The notes under the pieces are model-generated. The model was not told the DNA's origin, searched no databases, and was given only the letters and a program-made list of their open reading frames with translations. A DNA stretch of 64,000 nucleotides from an uncultured Prevotellaceae bacterium (GTDB lineage Bacteria; Bacteroidota; Bacteroidia; Bacteroidales; Bacteroidaceae), in the NCBI GenBank assembly GCA_946185485.1, contig CAMHJQ010000008.1:1-64000 (forward strand). Reading direction: 5' to 3'. Positions 57,305-64,000 of the stretch are shown here, in pieces. The position numbers and the translations under genes were made by a program. Positions within the stretch are counted from its first letter, which is position 1; every line of letters starts with the position of its first letter.

Positions 57305-57674
57305 TCTTTATTAATAATGATTTTCTTAACCCTGATAATAACTTTCCTATTTCGTCTACCATATTTTTATAATCATTAAATATGTCTTCTGATATATAGC
57401 CAAAATCATGTGAAAGTTGCAATTGACAATATACTTCCATGAGTGAACCATAAGCTATGGAAACAAATCGTAATTGTTCTTTGGGAGTTACACGTCCACT
57501 TCCTTCTGCTATGTTTGAAGGGATAGATATGACTGCTCTTCTCAGTTGGCTTGATAAAGCAAACGTTTCATCTTTTGGGAAACTTTTTATGAGCTGAACC
57601 AACTGTCCAGCCATCATCCTGGACAACTGATACACTCTCAATTTCTCAAAAGCAAACAGTGGTGAATCTATCAT
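57264..57674 (-). CDS. Four-helix-bundle protein (23S rRNA IVP/S23 family)
   Basis: A 136-aa protein of the four-helix bundle family (FEKLRVYQLSRMMA, RRAVISIPSNIAEGSGR, VSIAYGSLMEVYCQL). These are small cytoplasmic proteins of unclear role, first noted in rRNA intervening sequences; here it lies in a normal chromosomal gap. ATG 57674 is chosen because the upstream start at 57737 would lie over the -7 box at 57704. The last residues PSLNSKQ come from the repeat array that overlaps its 3' end. Confidence 0.85.
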   Translation of the reverse strand: MIDSPLFAFEKLRVYQLSRMMAGQLVQLIKSFPKDETFALSSQLRRAVISIPSNIAEGSGRVTPKEQLRFVSIAYGSLMEVYCQLQLSHDFGYISEDIFNDYKNMVDEIGKLLSGLRKSLLIKIESEANPSLNSKQ

Positions 57675-57703
57675 AACGTTACCTGATTTTGTTTTTGCGT
57701 GTG

Positions 57704-57711
57704 CAAAAGTA
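57704..57711 (-). promoter_or_regulatory. -7 box (TACTTTTG) for the four-helix-bundle gene
   Basis: A TAnnTTTG match 30 nt before the start, with TTTG 23 nt upstream (57735-57738 on the complementary strand). Confidence 0.6.
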
Positions 57712-57870
57712 CATCTTTTTTGCCAATTACGTAACAAAAGTGCATATTTTTTTGCAAAAAAGTTAATAAACAGTTCAAATGGCTTGCTGGATAATGCTTA
57801 AAAATACTTCTAAATACAATAAACAATCCAAAAATGACGTTATTATGTTGTATTATTATAATAATAACGA

Positions 57871-58002
57871 GCGATGGGCGATGACAAGCGAGTGGACGAA
57901 CAATCCTTCTCTAAACTCTAACCCCTAAACTCTAAAGTGACGGGCGATGACAAACGAGTGGACGAACAATCCTTCTCTAAACTCTAACCCCTAAACTCTA
58001 AA
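57871..58002. repeat. 66-bp tandem duplication upstream of ruvA
   Basis: 57871-57936 and 57937-58002 are two adjacent 66-bp copies with three mismatches. Each contains CTCTAAACTCTAACC 7-nt units and ends just before ruvA (ATG 58013). 57738-57870 is AT-rich, with no other signal seen. Confidence 0.85.
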
Positions 58003-58012
58003 CATTAAAACT

Positions 58013-58615
58013 ATGATAGAATACATCAGGGGTGAGCTGACAGAGCTGACTCCGGCACTGGCTACGGTCGAGGCTGCAGGCGTAGGGTACGGTCTGAACA
58101 TTTCGCTGACCACCTATTCGGCCATACAAGGGAAGAAGGACGTAAAGCTGTACGTCTACGAGGCCATCCGCGAGGATGCCTATGTGCTGTATGGCTTTGT
58201 GTCGAAGAAGGAACGTGAGATGTTCGAACTGCTTATCACCGTCAGCGGCGTAGGTACGAATACGGCCCGCATGATGCTGTCGTCGATGAGCGTCGCAGAG
58301 TTGTGCAACGCCATCTCCCGTGGTGACGAACGGCTCATCAAGGGCATCAAGGGCATCGGCAAGATGACGGCCCAGCGCATCATCGTCGACCTGCGCGACA
58401 AGATTGTCGCCTTGGGCATTGCCGACGAGATACCCGCCGGCGGCAGCGTGGCAGCACCCGTCAACAATGCCGTCCGCGACGAGGCTGTGGCAGCCCTCAC
58501 CATGCTGGGTTTTGCCCCGGCACCCACACAGAAGGTCGTCGTCGCCATCCTGCAGAAAGAACCCAACCTGCCCGTCGAACAGGTCGTCAAACAGGCACTG
58601 AAACAGATAAAATAA
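58013..58615 (+). CDS. ruvA: Holliday junction branch migration protein RuvA
   Basis: A 200-aa protein that binds Holliday junctions and loads RuvB. It has the N-terminal OB-fold ([12 protein letters not shown], about 1-62), helix-hairpin-helix motifs ([14 protein letters not shown] and [19 protein letters not shown], about 78-128), an acidic linker and the C-terminal RuvB-binding domain (about 150-200, [10 protein letters not shown]). Length is normal. It lies 68 nt before sprA on the same strand and is probably co-transcribed with it. Confidence 0.97.
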   Translation: MIEYIRGELTELTPALATVEAAGVGYGLNISLTTYSAIQGKKDVKLYVYEAIREDAYVLYGFVSKKEREMFELLITVSGVGTNTARMMLSSMSVAELCNAISRGDERLIKGIKGIGKMTAQRIIVDLRDKIVALGIADEIPAGGSVAAPVNNAVRDEAVAALTMLGFAPAPTQKVVVAILQKEPNLPVEQVVKQALKQIK

Positions 58616-58683
58616 TTCAACTTTTGCATTTTAAAACGACAACGAATCTGTGTATTTGAGAAACAAGTAAAAATATAAAAGGA

Positions 58684-61600
58684 ATGAAGCGAGTCCTCTA
58701 CATGGCAGCAGTCCTCCTGAGCATCACGGCCTTGGCCATGTCGCCGCAGGATGACAGGTCGCAGAAGCGTTCTGCGGCTACGGGGCAGACTGCCTTGCAG
58801 ATAGAGGACGAGAGCATGCCGGACTCGGTAGAAAAAGCCCGGTGGAAGGTACAGCGGACGGTGCCTGTCGAGGTGGCCGACCTCGACTCGTCAGCCCTGG
58901 ACCTGAAGCGGCCCGAGAACATCAAGCAGCAGGTAGACTACAACGACTCGCTGAACTACTACCTGATAGGCGCGAAGATGGGCGAGGCCTTCCTGAACAC
59001 CCCCGTGCTGATGTCACCGGAGGAGTATATGAAGTGGAGCGAGCTGAAGGAGCGCTATGCCTTCTTCCGCAAGAAGGTGTCCGAGAATGTGCAGGCCAAG
59101 GGCAAGGAGAAGTTCTCGTTTGCCGACATGCACTTCGACCTCGGACCCGCTGAGAAAATCTTCGGTCCTGGCGGCGTGCGTATCAAGACGCAGGGTACTG
59201 CCGAGCTCAAGTTAGGCGCCACGCTGAAGAACATCGACAACCCGTCGCTGCCCGAGCGCAACCGCAAGACCAGTGCCGTCGACTTCGACGAGAAGATCAA
59301 CCTCAACGTCAGTGGTAAGGTGGGTGACAAGATGAACATGAACCTGAACTACAACACCGACGCCACCTTCGACTTCGATACCAAGAACCTGAAGCTGCGC
59401 TACGAGGGCAAAGAGGACGAAATCATCAAGCTCGTCGAGGCCGGCAACGTCACCTTCCCCAGCAACAACTCGCTGGTGCGCGGTGCCAGCAGCCTGTTCG
59501 GTGTGCGTACCGACATGCAGTTCGGCAGGCTGAAGCTGCAGACCGTGCTGTCGCGCAAGAACTCGTCGTCGAAGAGCGTGTCGTCGAAGGGCGGCACCCA
59601 GTTGACACCCTTTGAACTGGACGTTGCCAACTACGAGGAAAACCGCCACTTCTTCCTGGCGCACTTCTTCCGCGAGCATTACGACGCTGCCATGGCCCAG
59701 TTGCCGAACATCATGACCGGCGTCAGCATCACACAGGTAGAGGTGTGGGTGACCAACAAGTCGGCATCGACGTCTAACACCCGTAACCTCATCGCGCTGA
59801 CCGACCTCGGCGAGAGCCGGTCGCAGCTGTGGGGCAGGGGAGGCACCCTCTCTGCCGTGCCTGCCAACGGTGCCAACGGCGAATACGAGGCGATGACCAC
59901 CATCTATGCCGATGCCCGTGACATCGAGAAGGCGTCGACGGTGCTCGACGGCGTCATCGAGGGTGGTGCCGACTACGAAAAGCTGGCCTCTGCGCGACTG
60001 CTCAACGCGTCGGAATATACGCTGAACAGCGCCCTGGGCTTCATCACGCTGAAGACGGCCCTGCAGACCGACCAGGTGCTGGCCGTGGCCTTCCGCTTCA
60101 CCTACGGCGGCCAGACCTACCAGGTGGGTGAGTTTGCCTCCGAGCATACCCAGGCTAACGATGCCCTCTTCGTGAAGACGCTGAAGAACACGTCGAACAA
60201 TCCCCGGCAGTTCAACTGGCCGCTGATGATGAAGAACGTCTACTACCTGGCATCGACCGTCGAGCGTGAAAAGTTCCGCCTGGACATCAAGTTCCAGAGC
60301 GATACCGCGGGCGTGTACCTTAATTATATACCCGAGCAGCAGGTCAAGGACATCACGCTGCTGCGCGGCTTGGGCTGCGACCGCCTGGACAACAGCTACA
60401 AGACGCACCCCAACGGCTATTTCGACTTTGTCGAGGGCTACACCGTCAGCAACGGCCGCGTCTTCTTCCCGTCGGTCGAGCCTTTTGGCACCACGCTGAG
60501 GGACTTCCTCATGCGCTACGGCATCCCCGAGGAGCAGGCTGCCCGCTACGTCTTCCAGGAACTGTATGACACCACGCGCACCGCTGCCCGCCAGATGACC
60601 GAGAAGGACAAGTACCTGCTGGTGGGACAGTTCAAGGGCTCCAATGCCAACGTCATTTCCCTCGGTGCCTATAACGTGCCGCAGGGCTCCGTGGTGGTGA
60701 CGGCAGGCGGCGTGACGCTCACCGAGGGCACCGACTACAGCGTGGACTACTCGGCCGGCGAGGTCACCATCCTCAACCAGAGCATCATCGATGCCGGTAC
60801 CAATATCAACGTCTCGTTAGAGTCGAACACCGAGTATGGCATGCAGCGCAAGACGATGGTCGGTCTGAACTGGGAGTACGACTTCTCCAAGAACTTCCAG
60901 GTGGGCGGTACGCTGCAGCACCTGTCGGAACAGGCGTTGACGTCGAAGGTGACCATGGGTTCCGAACCGCTGAAGAACACGCTGTGGGGCCTGAACGTCA
61001 ACTGGAAGACGGAGAGCCAGTGGCTCACCAACGTGCTGGACCGCCTGCCCCTGTTGCACTGTACGCAGCCCTCGCAGATTACCTTCACGGGTGAGTTTGC
61101 CCACCTCATAGCCGGCAACGCCAGCGGCACGCAGGACAACGCCTCGTACATCGACGACTTCGAGAACTCCACCAACGCCATCAGCGTCAACGAACCCAAG
61201 TCGTGGGTGCTCTCCAGCGTGCCGACGCTGTTCCCCGAGCATGCCGACCGCGACTCCGTGCTCAGCGGTGCCAACCGCGCCCTGCTGGCCTGGTACACCA
61301 TCGACCCGCTGTTCACCTACCGCACCTCGTCGCTGACGCCCAGCCATATCAAGAGTGACCTCGACCAGCTCTCCAACCACTACGTGCGTGCCGTCTACGT
61401 CAGCGAGCTGTACCCCAACCGCGACCAGTCGACGTACAGCGGCGCCACCAACACACTGCCCATCCTCAACCTCGCCTACTATCCGCAGGAGCGCGGACCC
61501 TATAACCTCACTACCGACATCAACTTCGACGGCACGCTGAACAACCCGCTGCGCAAGTGGGGCGGCATGATGCGCAAGCTGGACACCAACGACTTCGAGA

Positions 61601-64000
61601 CTGCCAACGTCGAGTATATCGAGTTCTGGCTCCTCGACCCCTTCATCTACTCGTCACAGGAGCCCGACGCTGCTGAGTATGGCGGCGACCTCTACATCAA
61701 CCTCGGTGAGGTCAGCGAGGACGTCCTGCGCGATGGCAAGAAGTTCTACGAGAGTGGCATGCCCGTCGACGGCACCTCCTCGTTCCAGCGCTCAGCATGG
61801 GGTAAGATACCCGTACAGGCCACCCAGACCTACGCCTTTGCCACCACCAGCGGCTCGCGAGCCCTGCAGGACGTCGGACTGGACGGTCTGACTGACAGCG
61901 AGGAGCGCTCGTGGCCGGCCTACAGCCAGTTCCTCAACGGCATCACCGTCAACGACAGCCTGCGGGCAGCCTGGAACAACGACCCGGCCAACGACGACTA
62001 CCACTACTTCCGCGGCAGCGACCTCGACGAGCGCAAGGCCAGCATCCTGGAACGCTACAAGCGCATCAACATGCCGCAGGGCAACTCGCCCGACAGCGAC
62101 CAGCAGACCGAGGGCTACGACACCAGCTACAAGAGCTACCCCGACGTGGAGGACATCAACCAGGACTTTACGCTCAACGAGTATGAGCGCTACTATCAGT
62201 ATAAGGTGAGCATCCGCCCCGAGGACATGCGCCTGGGACATAACTACATCACTGACGTCCGCGAGTATACCGCCTCGCTGCGCAACGGCAACAAGGAAAC
62301 GGTCAAGTGGTACCAGTTCCGCATCCCGCTGCGCGAATACGAGGACCGCGTGGGCGGCATCAGCGACTTCTCCAGCATCCGCTTTATGCGCATGTTCCTC
62401 ACCCAGTTCAGCAAGCCCATCGTGCTCCGCTTCGGTTCCCTCGACCTGGTGCGCGGCGAGTGGCGCCAGTATGAGCAGCAGCTGACGGGTACCACCAATA
62501 GCGGCACCATGAATGTCTGTGCCGTCAACATCGAGGAGAACAACGACCGCCGCCCCGTCAACTACGTGCTGCCGCCAGGCATCAGCCGCGTCACCGACCC
62601 CTCACAGCCCCAGCTCACTGAGGCCAACGAGCAGTCGCTGTGCATGATGGTGCACAACCTGTCGCACGGCGAGTCGAAGGCGGTCTACCGCAACTCCACC
62701 CTCGACATGCGACAGTACAAGCACCTGCAGATGTTCGTCCATGCCAACCACCTCATCGACGACAACACGCTGGGCGACGACCAGCTGGCCATCTTCATCC
62801 GTCTGGGCAGCGACTACCGCAACAACTACTACGAGTACGTGATACCCCTGAAGCTCACGCCCGACCGCAACGACTATAACAAATACAACCTGGATGACTG
62901 CCGTGCCGTGTGGCCTCAGGAGAACATGCTCGACATCGACCTCAGCGTCTTCACACGACTGAAGAAGGCCCGCAACAAGGCCCACGCCGCGGGTGCCGCC
63001 AGCTATACCCAGGAGTTTGGCGAACCGGACCCCGACAATCCCGCCAACCACGTCAGCATCCTCGGTAACCCGTCGCTGGGCGAGGTGAAGACGATGATGA
63101 TTGGTGTGCGCAACCTGGCAAACCAGCCCAGGTCGGGCGAGGTATGGGTCAACGAGCTGCGCCTGCAGGTGCCAAACAACACGGGCGGCTGGGCAGCGTC
63201 GGGCAACCTGAACGTACAGCTCTCTGATGTCGGCACCGTCAACATGACGGGAAAGATTGTCACCGAGGGCTTTGGCGGTCTGGAGGAGGGCGTCATGCAG
63301 CGCACTACCGACAACTACAAGGCCTACTCCGTCAACACCACGCTGGAGTTAGGCAAGTTCTTCCCCGACAAGCTGAAGGTGACGGCACCGCTCTACTACT
63401 CCGTCACCAAGGAGGAGAACCGCCCTAAGTACAACCCCATGGACACCGACCTGGAACTGGACGATGCCCTCGATGCCACCGTCGACCAGCACGAGCGCGA
63501 CAGCATCGAGTCGATAGCCGTCACCAAGACGACCACCACCAACTTCTCGCTGTCCAACGTCCGCATGGGTGTCAAGACCAAGCGCCACCCCATGCCCTAC
63601 GACCCCGCCAACTTCTCGTTCTCCTACAGTCACCGCCATTCCTACAACTCGGGCGAGACCACCGTCTACGAGAAGGACGACGAGTGGCGCGGCGCCTTCA
63701 ACTACAGCTATACGCCCGTCTATAAGGCGTGGGAACCGTTCAAGAAGTCCAAGTCGAAGTCGAAATGGATGCAGCTGCCCAAGGCCTTTGGTGTCAACTA
63801 CCTGCCCCAGAACCTGACGTTCAATACCGAACTGCGGCGTACGTACTACGAACTGCAGGAGCGCGACATGGACGACCTCGCTGGTTCGAAGATACCGGCC
63901 ACGTGGAGCTCTACCTTCCTCTGGAACCGCGACTTCTCGCTGCGCTGGGACTTCACCAAGAACCTGCACATGAACTTCTCGTCGGGCACGCAGGCCGAGA
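58684..64000 (+). CDS. sprA: Cell surface protein SprA (T9SS outer-membrane translocon), 5' part
   Basis: An open frame of 1,772 codons from ATG 58684 to the window edge, without a stop. After a signal peptide (about 1-20) it shows SprA motifs: MHFDLGPAEKIFGPGGVRIKT split here as DLGPAEKIFGPGG and VRIKTQG, then KINLNVSGKVGDKMNMNLNY, YVFQELYDTTRTAARQ, IEFWLLDPFIYS and EVWVNELRLQV. SprA forms the very large outer-membrane channel through which T9SS cargo leaves; the usual length is about 2,300-2,500 residues, so roughly a quarter is missing at the edge. Four cargo-like tails in this window (16218, 33021, 48244, 50696) would depend on it. Confidence 0.95.
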   Translation, partial: MKRVLYMAAVLLSITALAMSPQDDRSQKRSAATGQTALQIEDESMPDSVEKARWKVQRTVPVEVADLDSSALDLKRPENIKQQVDYNDSLNYYLIGAKMGEAFLNTPVLMSPEEYMKWSELKERYAFFRKKVSENVQAKGKEKFSFADMHFDLGPAEKIFGPGGVRIKTQGTAELKLGATLKNIDNPSLPERNRKTSAVDFDEKINLNVSGKVGDKMNMNLNYNTDATFDFDTKNLKLRYEGKEDEIIKLVEAGNVTFPSNNSLVRGASSLFGVRTDMQFGRLKLQTVLSRKNSSSKSVSSKGGTQLTPFELDVANYEENRHFFLAHFFREHYDAAMAQLPNIMTGVSITQVEVWVTNKSASTSNTRNLIALTDLGESRSQLWGRGGTLSAVPANGANGEYEAMTTIYADARDIEKASTVLDGVIEGGADYEKLASARLLNASEYTLNSALGFITLKTALQTDQVLAVAFRFTYGGQTYQVGEFASEHTQANDALFVKTLKNTSNNPRQFNWPLMMKNVYYLASTVEREKFRLDIKFQSDTAGVYLNYIPEQQVKDITLLRGLGCDRLDNSYKTHPNGYFDFVEGYTVSNGRVFFPSVEPFGTTLRDFLMRYGIPEEQAARYVFQELYDTTRTAARQMTEKDKYLLVGQFKGSNANVISLGAYNVPQGSVVVTAGGVTLTEGTDYSVDYSAGEVTILNQSIIDAGTNINVSLESNTEYGMQRKTMVGLNWEYDFSKNFQVGGTLQHLSEQALTSKVTMGSEPLKNTLWGLNVNWKTESQWLTNVLDRLPLLHCTQPSQITFTGEFAHLIAGNASGTQDNASYIDDFENSTNAISVNEPKSWVLSSVPTLFPEHADRDSVLSGANRALLAWYTIDPLFTYRTSSLTPSHIKSDLDQLSNHYVRAVYVSELYPNRDQSTYSGATNTLPILNLAYYPQERGPYNLTTDINFDGTLNNPLRKWGGMMRKLDTNDFETANVEYIEFWLLDPFIYSSQEPDAAEYGGDLYINLGEVSEDVLRDGKKFYESGMPVDGTSSFQRSAWGKIPVQATQTYAFATTSGSRALQDVGLDGLTDSEERSWPAYSQFLNGITVNDSLRAAWNNDPANDDYHYFRGSDLDERKASILERYKRINMPQGNSPDSDQQTEGYDTSYKSYPDVEDINQDFTLNEYERYYQYKVSIRPEDMRLGHNYITDVREYTASLRNGNKETVKWYQFRIPLREYEDRVGGISDFSSIRFMRMFLTQFSKPIVLRFGSLDLVRGEWRQYEQQLTGTTNSGTMNVCAVNIEENNDRRPVNYVLPPGISRVTDPSQPQLTEANEQSLCMMVHNLSHGESKAVYRNSTLDMRQYKHLQMFVHANHLIDDNTLGDDQLAIFIRLGSDYRNNYYEYVIPLKLTPDRNDYNKYNLDDCRAVWPQENMLDIDLSVFTRLKKARNKAHAAGAASYTQEFGEPDPDNPANHVSILGNPSLGEVKTMMIGVRNLANQPRSGEVWVNELRLQVPNNTGGWAASGNLNVQLSDVGTVNMTGKIVTEGFGGLEEGVMQRTTDNYKAYSVNTTLELGKFFPDKLKVTAPLYYSVTKEENRPKYNPMDTDLELDDALDATVDQHERDSIESIAVTKTTTTNFSLSNVRMGVKTKRHPMPYDPANFSFSYSHRHSYNSGETTVYEKDDEWRGAFNYSYTPVYKAWEPFKKSKSKSKWMQLPKAFGVNYLPQNLTFNTELRRTYYELQERDMDDLAGSKIPATWSSTFLWNRDFSLRWDFTKNLHMNFSSGTQAE

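Noticed and set aside
59212..60408. A 398-codon minus-strand open frame opposite sprA
   Set aside because: Antisense to SprA motifs, no promoter box, no family resemblance.

Overview
The window looks like chromosome from a rumen or gut Prevotella-type bacterium (Bacteroidota; Prevotella/Xylanibacter ruminicola is the best guess). Supporting signs are TonB/SusC-SusD pairs, lipoprotein signals, -7 promoter boxes of the form TAnnTTTG, an almost complete lack of Shine-Dalgarno sites, the type IX secretion translocon gene sprA, and a xylan locus in the gene order of the Prevotella xylan utilization system (XUS). No rRNA, tRNA, CRISPR array or transposase gene was found.

Layout. 1-3700: a small lipoprotein and an M16 zinc protease on the minus strand, separated by a 168-bp MITE-like element. 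3772-16949: a single-promoter plus-strand operon with two copies of a cassette (TonB receptor, DUF4876-like lamin-tail lipoprotein, DUF6850-like beta-barrel) around a periplasmic HMA-domain protein; probably a metal-linked outer-membrane system with no described function. 16994-19278: glycyl-tRNA synthetase and an FKBP lipoprotein. 19348-22192: an EamA transporter, then a divergent AAA ATPase + DUF4435 pair that resembles the PARIS defence system. 22265-34502: a six-gene minus-strand xylan operon (GH10-CE1, CE6-CE1, GH3, GH51, CE1, CE6). 34503-35110: the shared divergent control region. 35111-52252: the plus-strand XUS operon (SusC-SusD-SusC-SusD, an XusE-like lipoprotein, a GH10-like protein that has lost its catalytic residues, a CBM-rich secreted protein and a GH30 xylanase). 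52318-57674: minus-strand genes (DUF6263-like protein, a histidine phosphatase-GH28 fusion, diaminopimelate dehydrogenase, a four-helix-bundle protein). 58013-64000: ruvA and the 5' part of sprA.

How the genes fit together. The two divergent xylan operons make one arabinoxylan machine. The Sus-type proteins bind and import oligosaccharides, GH10 and GH30 cut the backbone, CE1 and CE6 enzymes remove ferulate and acetate, GH51 removes arabinose, and GH3 releases xylose. Four secreted proteins end in a T9SS-type sorting tail, and sprA in the same window supplies the translocon.

Two sequence-level signals cut across all regions. First, short tandem arrays with a 7-nt (sometimes 8-nt) period and a different consensus at each site fill many gene junctions. 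They often supply the upstream stop codon and in a few cases run into coding sequence, including signal peptides. Second, the 168-bp element occurs twice, each copy flanked by a different 6-7 bp direct repeat.
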